64,000 nucleotides of DNA from Streptomyces sp. NBC_00659 (GCF_036226925.1 NZ_CP109031.1:7688001-7752000), one strand, 5' to 3'. Shown: positions 17,279 through 26,824, counted from the first letter of the stretch. The notes: a model not told the origin generated them from the letters alone. Made by a program: numbers and translations.

Positions 17279-20145
17279 CACTGCTCAAGGAACCCGACTT
17301 CGGAACCCCGGAACGGCCCGGCGAGGCCACGGTGGTGGTGGAGGTCGACGGGCTGGCGGTGACCGTCCCCGAGGGCACCTCGGTGATGCGCGCCGCCGCG
17401 CTCGCCGGGGTCGACATACCCAAACTGTGCGCCACCGACAGCCTGGAGCCGTTCGGCTCCTGCCGGCTGTGCGTGGTGGAGATCGACGGCCGGCGCGGCA
17501 CCCCGGCCTCCTGCACCACTCCGGTGGCGGACGGGATGACGGTGCGGACCCAGACACCGAAGGTGGAGAAGCTCCGCCAGGGCGTCATGGAGCTGTACAT
17601 CTCCGACCATCCGCTCGACTGTCTCACCTGCCCCGCCAACGGCGACTGCGAACTCCAGGACATGGCGGGCGTGGTGGGTCTGCGGCAGGTGCGGTACGGC
17701 TACGAGGGCGAGAACCACCTCGACGCCGAGAAGGACACCTCCAACCCGTACTTCGACTTCGACCCCGCCAAGTGCATCGCCTGCTCCCGCTGCGTGCGCG
17801 CCTGCGGCGAGGTCCAGGGCACCTTCGCGCTCACCATCGAGGGACGCGGCTTCGACTCCAAGGTCTCGCCCGGCGCCGCGGAGACGTTCATGGACTCTGA
17901 GTGCGTCTCCTGCGGGGCCTGCGTCCAGGCCTGCCCGACCTCCACACTCCAGGAGAAGTCGGTGGTCGAACTCGGCATGCCGACCCGGTCGGTGGTCACC
18001 ACCTGCGCCTACTGCGGTGTCGGCTGCTCCTTCAAGGCCGAACTGCGCGGCGACGAACTCGTCCGCATGGTGCCGTACAAGGACGGCGGCGCCAACGAGG
18101 GCCACTCCTGCGTGAAGGGCCGCTTCGCCTTCGGCTACGCCACCCACCCCGACCGGGTGTTCAAGCCCATGGTCCGTGACAGGATCACCGACCCCTGGCG
18201 CGAGGTCGAGTGGGACGAGGCCATCGGCACGGTCGCCCGGCGGATGCGGGACATCCAGCGCCGGCACGGGTCGGGTTCGATCGGCGCGATCTCCTCGTCG
18301 CGGTGCACCAACGAGGAGGTGTACGTCGTCCAGAAGATGGTCCGCGCCGCGTTCGGCAACAACAACGTGGACACATGCGCCCGCGTCTGCCACTCCCCGA
18401 CCGGATACGGACTCAAGCAGACCTTCGGCGAATCGGCCGGAACCCAGGACTTCCGCTCCGTGGCGGAGGCCGACGTCATCATGGTGATCGGGGCCAACCC
18501 CACCGACGGACACCCGGTGTTCGCCTCCCGCATGAAGCGACGCCTGCGCGAGGGCGCACAGTTGATCGTCGTCGACCCCCGTCGCATCGACCTGGTGCGC
18601 TCACCGCACATCGAGGCCGCGCACCACCTCCAGCTCAGGCCCAGCACCAATGTCGCCGTCGTCAACGCCATGGCCCATGTGGTCGTCACCGAGGGGCTGG
18701 TCGACCGGTCCTTCGTGGACGCCCGGTGCGAAGGGTTCGACGCCTGGGCGGAGTTCGTCGCCCGGCCCGAGAACAGCCCGGAGGCCACCGAGGAGATCAG
18801 TGGCATCCCCGCCGGTCAACTACGCGCCGCCGCACGCCTGTACGCGACTGCACCCAACGGCGCGATCTACTACGGGCTCGGCGTCACCGAGCACAGCCAG
18901 GGCTCGACCATGGTCATGGGAATGGCCAACCTCGCGATGGCGTGCGGCAACATCGGCCGCGACGGCGTCGGGGTCAACCCCCTGCGCGGCCAGAACAACG
19001 TCCAGGGCTCCTGTGACATGGGCTCCTTCCCGCACGAACTGCCCGGCTACCGTCATGTGTCCGACGACGCCGTCCGCGAGGTGTTCGAGAACCTGTGGGG
19101 CGGCACGCTCCTCGCCGAACCCGGGCTGCGCATCCCCAACATGTTCGACGCCGCGATCGACGGGACCTTCCGCGGCCTGTTCGTGCACGGCGAGGACATC
19201 GCGCAGTCCGACCCCAACCTCCAGCACGTCACCGCCGCCCTAGAGGCGATGGAACTCGTCGTCGTGCAGGACCTGTTCCTGAACGAGACGGCCAAATTCG
19301 CCCACGTCTTCCTGCCCGGAGCGTCCTTCCTGGAGAAGGACGGCACGTTCACCAACGCCGAGCGCCGGATCAACCGGGTGCGCGCGGTGATGAAGCCGAG
19401 GACGGGCAGGCACGAGTGGCAGATCGTGTGCGAGATCGCCACCGCCATGGGCTACCCGATGGCGTACGAGCATCCGGGCCGGATCATGGACGAGATCGCC
19501 GCGGTCACGCCGACGTTCACGGGAGTGTCCTTCGACCTGCTCGACAAACTGGGCAGCGTGCAGTGGCCGTGCAACGCCTCCGCGCCCGAGGGGACACCGG
19601 TCATGCACGTCGACGAATTCGTCCGCGGCAAGGGCCGGTTCGTCGTCACCGCCTACGTGCCGACCAACGAGCGCAGTACCCGGCGCTTCCCGCTGGTGCT
19701 CACCACCGGGCGCATCCTCAGCCAGTACAACGTCGGCGCGCAGACCCGGCGTACCGGCAACGTCGCCTGGCATCCCGAGGACATCCTGGAGCTGCACCCG
19801 CACGACGCCGAGGTCCGCGGCATCACCGACGGAGCGCTGGTGACACTGGCCAGCCGGGTCGGACGGACGACACTGCGCGCGGAGATCTCCGACCGGATGC
19901 CGGCCGGCGTCGTCTACACCACGTTCCACCACCCCGTGACCGGCGCCAACGTGGTGACCACCGAGAACTCGGACTGGGCGACCAACTGCCCCGAGTACAA
20001 GGTGACCGCGGTCCAGGTCGGGCTCGCCCATCCGCTCGGGCACGGCGACGGGACACCGCGGCGGGCTCAGGGCGAGGGTTCCGTACGCACTGGGGACGAG
20101 ACGCCGCGGCCGGCCGCCGACGACGTACTCACGGTGGTGGACTGA
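17275..20145 (+). CDS. fdsA: NAD-dependent formate dehydrogenase, alpha subunit (molybdopterin, Fe-S)
   Basis: A 956-residue catalytic subunit that oxidises formate to CO2 at a bis-MGD molybdenum centre. The N-terminal part holds a [2Fe-2S] domain (Cys52, 63, 66, 80), a NuoG-type His/Cys cluster (His112, Cys116, 119, 125), and two ferredoxin-like [4Fe-4S] clusters (Cys167/170/173/177 and Cys210/213/216/220). The cofactor-proximal cluster is Cys244/247/251/279. The Mo ligand is Cys372 in ARVCHSPTGYG, followed by His373, so this is a Cys and not a selenocysteine enzyme. The molybdopterin-binding domains follow, with the dinucleotide-binding domain in the last 130 residues. It overlaps fdsB by 4 nt. 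The sulfur-insertion chaperone FdhD/FdsC is not encoded in the window. Confidence 0.96.
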   Translation: MTLLKEPDFGTPERPGEATVVVEVDGLAVTVPEGTSVMRAAALAGVDIPKLCATDSLEPFGSCRLCVVEIDGRRGTPASCTTPVADGMTVRTQTPKVEKLRQGVMELYISDHPLDCLTCPANGDCELQDMAGVVGLRQVRYGYEGENHLDAEKDTSNPYFDFDPAKCIACSRCVRACGEVQGTFALTIEGRGFDSKVSPGAAETFMDSECVSCGACVQACPTSTLQEKSVVELGMPTRSVVTTCAYCGVGCSFKAELRGDELVRMVPYKDGGANEGHSCVKGRFAFGYATHPDRVFKPMVRDRITDPWREVEWDEAIGTVARRMRDIQRRHGSGSIGAISSSRCTNEEVYVVQKMVRAAFGNNNVDTCARVCHSPTGYGLKQTFGESAGTQDFRSVAEADVIMVIGANPTDGHPVFASRMKRRLREGAQLIVVDPRRIDLVRSPHIEAAHHLQLRPSTNVAVVNAMAHVVVTEGLVDRSFVDARCEGFDAWAEFVARPENSPEATEEISGIPAGQLRAAARLYATAPNGAIYYGLGVTEHSQGSTMVMGMANLAMACGNIGRDGVGVNPLRGQNNVQGSCDMGSFPHELPGYRHVSDDAVREVFENLWGGTLLAEPGLRIPNMFDAAIDGTFRGLFVHGEDIAQSDPNLQHVTAALEAMELVVVQDLFLNETAKFAHVFLPGASFLEKDGTFTNAERRINRVRAVMKPRTGRHEWQIVCEIATAMGYPMAYEHPGRIMDEIAAVTPTFTGVSFDLLDKLGSVQWPCNASAPEGTPVMHVDEFVRGKGRFVVTAYVPTNERSTRRFPLVLTTGRILSQYNVGAQTRRTGNVAWHPEDILELHPHDAEVRGITDGALVTLASRVGRTTLRAEISDRMPAGVVYTTFHHPVTGANVVTTENSDWATNCPEYKVTAVQVGLAHPLGHGDGTPRRAQGEGSVRTGDETPRPAADDVLTVVD

Positions 20146-20146
20146 G

Positions 20147-20359
20147 ATGACGGCGACCGTGCCTCCCGAGCGCCGGATGGCGAACGACATCGCCGCGAAC
20201 CTCGGTCACCTGCCGCAGGAGTCGGCCGCCGAGGCCATCGCGGGTCACATCGGCCGCTTCTGGGACCCACGCATACGCTCCCGGCTCCTCGCGTACGCCG
20301 ACGCCGGAGCCGACGGCCTGCATCCGCTGGTGATCGCGGCGGTGCGGCTCATGCGCTGA
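20147..20359 (+). CDS. fdsD: Formate dehydrogenase, delta subunit
   Basis: A 70-residue FdsD-family protein required for assembly or stability of Fds-type formate dehydrogenases. The typical pattern is visible: RMANDIAANLGH at residues 10-21, then HIGRFWDPRIRSRLL and HPLVIAAVRL near the C-terminus. It starts one base after the fdsA stop codon, as expected for the last structural gene of the operon. A LysR gene follows after 49 nt. Confidence 0.92.
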   Translation: MTATVPPERRMANDIAANLGHLPQESAAEAIAGHIGRFWDPRIRSRLLAYADAGADGLHPLVIAAVRLMR

Positions 20360-20408
20360 ACGAAGGCCCGCAGGAAGCAGGAGGCAGGAAGCGGAAGAGG
20401 GGGTGTGC

Positions 20409-21341
20409 ATGCTGTTCCGGCAGTTGGAGTACTTCGTCGCGGTCGCCAGGGAGCGGCACTTCGCGCGGGCGGCGGAGACCTGTTACGTCTCGCAGCCCGC
20501 GCTGTCGGCGGCCATCGCCAAACTGGAGCGGGAGTTGAACGTCACGCTCATCAACCGCGGGCACACCTACCAGGGACTCACCCCCGAAGGGGAACGGCTC
20601 GTCGTGTGGGCCAAGCGGATCCTCGCCGAACAGGACGCGTTCAAGGCCGAGGTGGCCGCCGTGCAGTCGGGCATCACCGGGACGCTCCGCCTCGGGACGG
20701 ACCCCACGGCCTCGACGACCCTGGCGATGCCCGTGGCCGCGTTCTGCGCGGCGCACCCGCTCGCCAAGGTCCAGGTCCGCTCCCGTCTGTCGACGAACGA
20801 ACTCCATCGCCAGATACGGGACTTCGAGCTCGACGTGGCCATCGCCCACTTCGATCCCGGCGACCGGGAAGGCCTTCAGGTCGTCCCCCTGTACCAGGAG
20901 AGGTACATGCTCCTGGTCGCCGACGACCAGCTCATGTCCCAGACCAGCACCATGACATGGGCGGAGGCGGCCCAGCTTCCGCTGGCGCTGCTGACGCCCG
21001 ACATGCGCATCCGCCGGCTCATCGACGATGTCTTCGCGGAGAAGGGATGTGTGGTGACACCACAGGTGGAGACGGACTCCATCGCCGCGCTCTACGCCCA
21101 TGTCGGCGGTGGCACATGGGCCAGCATCGTTCCGCACACCTGGCTGCGCGCCATGCCGGTGATCGGCAGGACGCGCGCGCTGCCCCTGGTCGACCCGGAG
21201 GCGGGCGCCCAGGTCTCGGTGGCGATCCACGCGGGGACCCCCGGTTCGGTCGCCGCGCGTGCCTTCGTGAACGCTGCCACCGGCCTCGCGCTGGACGAGG
21301 TCTTCGGACAGCCCCTGCCGCACGAGCACCGGGTGCGCTGA
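20409..21341 (+). CDS. LysR family transcriptional regulator
   Basis: A 310-residue LysR regulator. The N-terminal HTH (residues 1-60) contains FRQLEYFVAVARERHFARAA and VSQPALSAAIAKLE. The C-terminal substrate-binding domain covers about 90-295. The ATG at 20409 has GAGGGG 6 nt upstream; the GTG at 20403 overlaps that site and is less likely. It lies between fdsD and oxc. LysR proteins such as FdsR control fds operons in other bacteria, so control of formate or oxalate genes is plausible. The coinducer is unknown. Confidence 0.9.
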   Translation: MLFRQLEYFVAVARERHFARAAETCYVSQPALSAAIAKLERELNVTLINRGHTYQGLTPEGERLVVWAKRILAEQDAFKAEVAAVQSGITGTLRLGTDPTASTTLAMPVAAFCAAHPLAKVQVRSRLSTNELHRQIRDFELDVAIAHFDPGDREGLQVVPLYQERYMLLVADDQLMSQTSTMTWAEAAQLPLALLTPDMRIRRLIDDVFAEKGCVVTPQVETDSIAALYAHVGGGTWASIVPHTWLRAMPVIGRTRALPLVDPEAGAQVSVAIHAGTPGSVAARAFVNAATGLALDEVFGQPLPHEHRVR

Positions 21342-21510
21342 GCCCCGCCGGACCCACCGACCTGCCAGTCCCGCCCCACCCACCCACCGACCTGCCATAC
21401 CTGCCGAACCGGCCCGGTGTGCGGACCCGTACGCCGGATACACCGGATGCGCCGGACGCATGGCCGACAGCCCCTCCCGGCAACGGAGTCCGAGGCCCCC
21501 ACCTGCCCTT

Positions 21511-21527
21511 GATAGACGCTGTTTATC
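21511..21527. promoter_or_regulatory. Inverted repeat upstream of oxc
   Basis: GATAGACGCTGTTTATC, an imperfect palindrome about 100 nt upstream of the oxc start in a 284-nt gap. It fits a LysR T-n11-A pattern. It also shares ATAGACGCTGT with the TetR operator at 45794-45808. Confidence 0.4.
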
Positions 21528-21625
21528 GGCTGGTCGCCGATGGGTCTTGGACGCGGGGGAGCGGGTTGACGATGGTGGGAGGAGCAGCCGTACCGACCGG
21601 ACCTGCCCAAGGAGGACCTCGGACC

Positions 21626-23380
21626 ATGACCGCTCCCTCGACACCGGAGACCACGGCGAACGCCGACGTGCACACCGAGCTCACCGACGGGTATCACCTG
21701 GTCGTCGACGCGCTGAGGATGAACGACGTCGACACCGTCTACGGCGTCGTCGGCATCCCGATCACCGACCTGGCCCGCCTCGCACAGGCGCGGGGCATCC
21801 GCTACATCGGCTTCCGGCACGAGAGCAACGCGGGTCACGCCGCGGCGGCCGCCGGCTTTCTCACCAAGAAGCCCGGCATCTGTCTGACCGTGTCCGCGCC
21901 GGGATTCCTCAACGGTCTGGTCGCCCTGGCCAACGCCACCACCAACTGCTTCCCCATGGTGCAGATCTCCGGCTCCAGCGAACGGCACCTGGTCGACCTC
22001 AGGCAGGGCGACTACGAGGAGATGGACCAGCTCGCCGCCGCGCAGCCGTTCTGCAAGGCCGCCTACCGGGTGAGCCGTGCGGAGGACATCGGCCGGGGCA
22101 TCGCCCGCGCCCTGCGCACCGCGGTCTCGGGACGTCCGGGCGGTGTGTATCTCGACATCCCCGCCGCGGTCCTCGGCTCCGTCATGGACGCGGAGGCGGG
22201 CGCGAGGACACTGAGCCGGCTCGTCGACCCCGCGCCGCGCCAGCTCCCGGGGCCCGAGGCGGTGGACCGGGCCGTCGAACTGCTGGCGGGCGCCGAACGG
22301 CCGTTGCTCGTGCTCGGCAAGGGTGCCGCTTACGCGCAGGCCGACGAACGCATCCGCGAGTTCGTGGAGTCCACCGGCATCCCGTTCATCCCGATGTCGA
22401 TGGCCAAGGGCCTGCTGCCCGACGACCATCCGCAGTCGGCGGCCACCGCCCGTTCGCTGGCCCTGAAGAAGGCCGATGTCGTGATGCTCGTCGGCGCCCG
22501 CCTCAACTGGCTGCTGAACCACGGCCGGGCACCGCAGTGGAACCCCGGTGCCCGGTTCATCCATGTCGACATCGAGGCCAGGGAGATGGACAGCAACCAG
22601 CCCATCGCGGCCCCGCTCGTCGGCGACATCGATTCGGTGCTGGAAGCGATAGCCGAGCGCGCCAAGCCCGGCCGGATCGCGGCCCCCGCCGCCTGGCGCG
22701 CCGAACTGGGCGCACGGTCGGCGCAGAACGTCGCGAAGATGGCGGAGCGGCTGAAGGCGGATCCGCACCCCATGCAGTTCATGGGCGCTCTGAAGGCCGT
22801 ACGCGACGTCGTGCGCGAGCGCCCGGAGACGTACATCGTCAACGAGGGCGCGAACGCGCTGGACATCGCGCGCAACGTCATCGACATGCACGTACCGCGG
22901 CACCGTCTCGACAGCGGAACCTGGGGTGTCATGGGCATCGGCATGGGCTACGCGATCGCCGCCGCCGTCGAGAGCGGCGGTGCCCCGGTCGTCGCCGTGG
23001 AGGGCGACAGCGCCTTCGGGTTCAGCGGCATGGAACTGGAGACGATCTGCCGGTACGGGCTGCCGGTCGTCACGGTCGTCATGAACAACGGCGGGGTGTA
23101 CCGCGGCGACGACGTCAATCCCCTCGGCGACGCGCCCTCACCGACCACCCTGATGCCCGCGGCCCGCCACGACCGGATGATCGAGGCGTTCGGCGGCAAG
23201 GGCTACCGCGCGACCACACCGGCCGAGGTCACCGCGGCCCTCACCGAGGCACTGGCCTCCGGCGGCCCGGCGCTCATCGACTGCGTCATCGACCCCTCCG
23301 CCGGGACCGAGAGCGGCCACATCGCCCACCTGAACCCGAAGGGCATCACGGGCGGCACGATCGCGTCGGCCGCGAGGTGA
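21626..23380 (+). CDS. oxc: Oxalyl-CoA decarboxylase
   Basis: Thiamine-diphosphate enzyme converting oxalyl-CoA to formyl-CoA and CO2 in oxalate catabolism; 584 residues, the usual length. The N-terminal TPP domain has GVVGIPITDLARLAQ and the catalytic Glu in RHESNAGHAAAAAGF. The C-terminal TPP domain has EGDSAFGFSGMELE with MNNGGVYRG. The ATG at 21626 has GGAGG 10 nt upstream. The frame is open far upstream (to 20405) but that part lies over the LysR gene out of phase. Formyl-CoA released as formate would feed the neighbouring Fds enzyme. The usual partner, formyl-CoA:oxalate CoA-transferase, is not in the window. Confidence 0.96.
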   Translation: MTAPSTPETTANADVHTELTDGYHLVVDALRMNDVDTVYGVVGIPITDLARLAQARGIRYIGFRHESNAGHAAAAAGFLTKKPGICLTVSAPGFLNGLVALANATTNCFPMVQISGSSERHLVDLRQGDYEEMDQLAAAQPFCKAAYRVSRAEDIGRGIARALRTAVSGRPGGVYLDIPAAVLGSVMDAEAGARTLSRLVDPAPRQLPGPEAVDRAVELLAGAERPLLVLGKGAAYAQADERIREFVESTGIPFIPMSMAKGLLPDDHPQSAATARSLALKKADVVMLVGARLNWLLNHGRAPQWNPGARFIHVDIEAREMDSNQPIAAPLVGDIDSVLEAIAERAKPGRIAAPAAWRAELGARSAQNVAKMAERLKADPHPMQFMGALKAVRDVVRERPETYIVNEGANALDIARNVIDMHVPRHRLDSGTWGVMGIGMGYAIAAAVESGGAPVVAVEGDSAFGFSGMELETICRYGLPVVTVVMNNGGVYRGDDVNPLGDAPSPTTLMPAARHDRMIEAFGGKGYRATTPAEVTAALTEALASGGPALIDCVIDPSAGTESGHIAHLNPKGITGGTIASAAR

Positions 23381-23437
23381 GCCGCGAGCTCCCTTCCTCG
23401 CGATCGAGCCCGTCCGGTGACCGGGAGTCCGGCGCGG

Positions 23438-25132
23438 TCAGCCGCTCGCGCCGAAGTGGCTGCCGGTGATCTCGCCGTCGTCCGTGACCGCCGCGGCGAC
23501 GCAGCGGAACACCCGTAGCCCCTCGGCCCACTGGGGGGCGGTCGGCGGGAGGACGTCCACGTTCCAGCGGGTGCCGTCCGAACGGCTCGTGGACGTCAGG
23601 GAGTCACGCATGACCTGCTGGGAGCACAGCGCCCTGACGTCGGGATGCTTGACGAGGTCCCTCGCGTTGTACGTCGTCCCGTCCTTGGGCAGCGGGGCGA
23701 TGGCGAAGGTCTGCCACACGTGAGCGATGTGGCAGTCGGCGCGGCTGACGGTGATCGTTCCCGAGATGTCGGTGATGCCGCTCCAGCACTCGGGGGTCGT
23801 GACACAGCGGCCGCCCACCCCTTCGACGTCGGCGGCCGCGCAGCCGCTTCGGGTGGTCCGGGCGCCGCCGAAGGCCGCGCCGGCGTCCGGCGGGGCCTTG
23901 GCCGAGGTGCTGGGGGTGGGGGATCCGCCCGCGGAGGAGCCGGGGCCGCCCGGCGACCCGTACTCGTTGACCACCCAGGTGACGGACACACTCACCGAGA
24001 CCACGGCCGCCACCACGCCGATCAGGCCGGGACGCCACCGTGAGGACCCGCGCGTCGCCGGTTCGGCCACCGTGCTCGCGTCTCCACCGGCGGCGGGCCG
24101 GCCGTGGCCGTCCTCCGTCCGGCCGCCGTCGGCCTGAGGCCCGCCGTTCCCGCCCGCCCTGCCGGGTCGGCCGTCCGGCCGCGCCGGGCCCGGAGCCCGC
24201 GGGTCGGAGGGCGGTGGGGGAAGGGTGTAGGACGTGGAGGGCGTGTCCCGATGGGCGGGACGGGTGGTGGCCGTACGGGGTACCGGCCCGAACCCACCCT
24301 GTACGGCGCTGCCGACGTCGACGGCGGCCAGGGCGTCCCGCAGTGTCGACGCGTCCGGCATCCGGGAGGCCGGATCCGTCTCCAGGGCCTGTCTGAGCAC
24401 CGCGTTGAGGGCGCTCGGCACTCCCGGCAGGTCGGCGTAGGGCCAGGTGTGCCGGACGATGAGCTCCGCGAGGCTGAGCTGGGTGCCGTCGTCGGGGTGG
24501 TGCGGCGGGCGGCCCCGCAGGAGGGCGTAGAGCGTCGCGGCGAGCGAGTAGACGTCGCCCGTCGTCGTGGGTTCGGCCAGATGGAAGGCCTCGGGCGGCG
24601 CGTACGCCGGGGTCAGCGCCTCGCGCGTCACCGACAGGTCCCGGCCGGGCCTGGGCATGGCGGCCAGTCCGAAGTCGGTGAGGGCGGCGGCGCCGTACCG
24701 GTTGACCATGATGTTGCCCGGCTTGATGTCACGGTGCAGCACCCCGGCGGCGTGCGCCGCGGCCAGCGCGTCGGCGATGCCGAGCCCGATGTCCCGGGCC
24801 TCCTTGACGGCGAGCGGTCCATGGCGGTGCAGGCGCTCGCCGAGCGAGCCGCCCGGACACAACTCCATGACCATGTACGGGCGGTCGTCGCCGAGGACGC
24901 CCGCGTCGTAGACCGGGACCACGTGCGGATGCCCGGACAACCGGCCCGCGGCCGTGACCTCGCGCAGGAAGCGCTGCCGGTCGCGATCCGAGGCCAGCAC
25001 CCTGCTGTCGACCTTCAGCGCGACTTCCCGGCCCACCGCCGCCTGGTGCGCCCGGTAGACCGTGGCGAAGCCGCCCCGGCCGAGGACCTCCTGGATCTCG
25101 TACCCGGAGAGTTCCACGTGCTCGTACCGCAT
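23438..25132 (-). CDS. Transmembrane serine/threonine protein kinase
   Basis: A 564-residue Hanks-type kinase. The kinase domain (about 8-270) has the glycine loop GRGGFATVY, the VAIK-type Lys in VALKVD, the catalytic loop HRDIKPGNIM and DFG. A Pro/Gly/Asp-rich linker leads to one membrane segment (about 368-388), then an extracellular domain of about 160 residues with several Cys and the pattern CHIAHVWQTFA. That tail resembles the septum-formation-type domains found on other actinobacterial kinases and membrane proteins, and no PASTA repeats are seen. The ATG at 25132 places the kinase domain at the N-terminus; a GTG at 25162 is an alternative. It is convergent with oxc. Confidence 0.9.
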   Translation of the reverse strand: MRYEHVELSGYEIQEVLGRGGFATVYRAHQAAVGREVALKVDSRVLASDRDRQRFLREVTAAGRLSGHPHVVPVYDAGVLGDDRPYMVMELCPGGSLGERLHRHGPLAVKEARDIGLGIADALAAAHAAGVLHRDIKPGNIMVNRYGAAALTDFGLAAMPRPGRDLSVTREALTPAYAPPEAFHLAEPTTTGDVYSLAATLYALLRGRPPHHPDDGTQLSLAELIVRHTWPYADLPGVPSALNAVLRQALETDPASRMPDASTLRDALAAVDVGSAVQGGFGPVPRTATTRPAHRDTPSTSYTLPPPPSDPRAPGPARPDGRPGRAGGNGGPQADGGRTEDGHGRPAAGGDASTVAEPATRGSSRWRPGLIGVVAAVVSVSVSVTWVVNEYGSPGGPGSSAGGSPTPSTSAKAPPDAGAAFGGARTTRSGCAAADVEGVGGRCVTTPECWSGITDISGTITVSRADCHIAHVWQTFAIAPLPKDGTTYNARDLVKHPDVRALCSQQVMRDSLTSTSRSDGTRWNVDVLPPTAPQWAEGLRVFRCVAAAVTDDGEITGSHFGASG

Positions 25133-25198
25133 GGTGCCGTCATCCCCCAACGCACAGCCCACCCACGGCAGAGGGTCCGGCCGGGGACCGCGCCGACT

Positions 25199-26824
25199 CT
25201 AGCCCAGCCGTACGGGCTCCCACGCGTCGCCCGTGATTTCGGCGAACCCGTCCAGCAGGGCCGCGGCCACGGTCACGTCGTCGGTGAGGGGACGGTCCCG
25301 CATGTCCGGGTCCAGTGCCGCTGCCGCGCGTGCGTAGGCGCGGCCCGCCGGGGTGCCGGGCGCGGGCGGGGTGCCCCGCAGCCGCAACGCCCGTACGGCG
25401 GCGACGAGTTCGCAGGCCAGGACGAGCCGGTACGCCTGCGCCGCCCGCAGCGCCTTGCGGGCGGCCTGGGGCGCGAAGGTCGCCGCCTCCTCCATGCCCT
25501 GGGACAGCACGACATGCCCGAGCGAGGCCGGGGTGGCGCACCCCTGTATCTCGGCGAGGGCCGAGGCGGCGCTGTACTCCAGGATCATCATCCCGGACCC
25601 GGCTGAGGATGAGTCGGCCAAATAGGAGCGCAGTCCCGTCAGTTCGGGGCGGCCCAGGGCGGACAGCCGGGCCACCGAGAGCCGGGCCGTGCCGAGCACG
25701 GCGAGGGCGAGCTGGTCGAGCGCGAGAGTGAGCGGCGCGGTGAAGAAGCCGCCGTGATGCCGGGCGACGGGACGGTCCGTGATGTCGTCCCAGCCGATGA
25801 GGGGGTTCTCGGCGGCGGAGTTGAGGTCGATGGACAGCACCCGGTCCAGGCCGGACCACGCCTCCATCGCGGGGCCGTGAGCCTGCGGGAAGCACCGGAA
25901 GCCGAAGGGGTCCTGGACCCGTGCCGGCATTCCGTCCGGCAGCCCCGGTGCACCCGTGTCCCTGCCGGTCGTCGCGCCCAGCAGCCACCGGACGCGTGCC
26001 GCCACCTGCGCGATCGCCGGGTGCGCGTGGGCTTCGTGGACCTCCGGCGCGTACGGTTCGAGGGAGCCGTCCACCGCGTGCAGGGCCAGTGCGGCCACGA
26101 GGTGTGCGGCACGCAGCGGGACCCCGAGGTCGTGCCAGGCGAGAGCGGACTCCCCGAGGGTGAGGGCGTTGCTGCTCAACAGGGCCAGCGCGTCCCCGCG
26201 TCGCAGCGCAAGAGGCTCGGGGACCGGATGGTCCGCCAACGGGCCCTCACGCAGCGGACTTTCGAGCGACCACGTGTCATGGCCGAAGAGCGCGAGCCCC
26301 AGCCGGGCCAGCGCGGTCAGATCACCGGTGCCCACGGACCCGTACTCGAGCACCCGGGGACGCACCCCCGCTCGCAGTGCCTGCGCGACGGCCGCGGCGA
26401 TCTCGGGGCCCAGCCCCGAACCACCGACCAGGAGTTGATTCGCGCGGACCACCATCATCGCGCGGACCCTGCGGGCCGGCAGGGCTTCGCCCACACCGCC
26501 CGCGTGGCTCAGCAGCAGCCGCAGATCGTGGCCCGCGCCGTCGTGTTCCTCGACGGCGAGTCCCCGGTGCGCTCCCACGCCGGTGCTGCGCCCGTAGACG
26601 CGGGCACCCTCGGCGGCCAGCCGCTGGGCCGCCCGGCGTGTGCGTTCCATCGCCTCAAGTGCCTTCGGGCACAGGGAGAGCGGCGTCGCCCCATCGGCGA
26701 TCCGGGCCACCGTGGCGGCGTCGAGACCCCGGCCGTCGAGGACGACACCCGGCGGCGTGCTCCCGGTGGCCGGGCGGTCGGCGGCCGGGGCGCCGATGGC
26801 CGTGTCGGCCGTGCGCTCGAGCAT
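25199..26824 (-). CDS. Aromatic amino acid ammonia-lyase family protein with altered MIO motif
   Basis: A 541-residue protein of the histidine/phenylalanine ammonia-lyase fold. Matching family blocks are YGRSTGVGAHRG, LEYGSVGTGDLTALARLGLAL, NSAAENPLIGWDD and QDPFGFRCFPQAHG. In active members, Ala-Ser-Gly in GSVGASGDL cyclises to the MIO electrophile. Here the sequence reads Gly-Thr-Gly and the motif is one residue shorter. The QEDHVSM block of HAL is replaced by GMEEAATFA. Normal deamination is therefore uncertain, and the protein may have another role. The ATG at 26824 is the first in-frame start after a TGA. A strong hairpin at 26871-26896 separates it from the upstream binding-protein gene. 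Confidence 0.75.
   Translation of the reverse strand: MLERTADTAIGAPAADRPATGSTPPGVVLDGRGLDAATVARIADGATPLSLCPKALEAMERTRRAAQRLAAEGARVYGRSTGVGAHRGLAVEEHDGAGHDLRLLLSHAGGVGEALPARRVRAMMVVRANQLLVGGSGLGPEIAAAVAQALRAGVRPRVLEYGSVGTGDLTALARLGLALFGHDTWSLESPLREGPLADHPVPEPLALRRGDALALLSSNALTLGESALAWHDLGVPLRAAHLVAALALHAVDGSLEPYAPEVHEAHAHPAIAQVAARVRWLLGATTGRDTGAPGLPDGMPARVQDPFGFRCFPQAHGPAMEAWSGLDRVLSIDLNSAAENPLIGWDDITDRPVARHHGGFFTAPLTLALDQLALAVLGTARLSVARLSALGRPELTGLRSYLADSSSAGSGMMILEYSAASALAEIQGCATPASLGHVVLSQGMEEAATFAPQAARKALRAAQAYRLVLACELVAAVRALRLRGTPPAPGTPAGRAYARAAAALDPDMRDRPLTDDVTVAAALLDGFAEITGDAWEPVRLG

Noticed and set aside
20405..21625. Extension of the oxc frame far upstream, giving a protein of about 990 residues
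   Set aside because: The extra part lies out of phase over the LysR gene. The ATG at 21626 has a good ribosome site and gives the normal OXC length.
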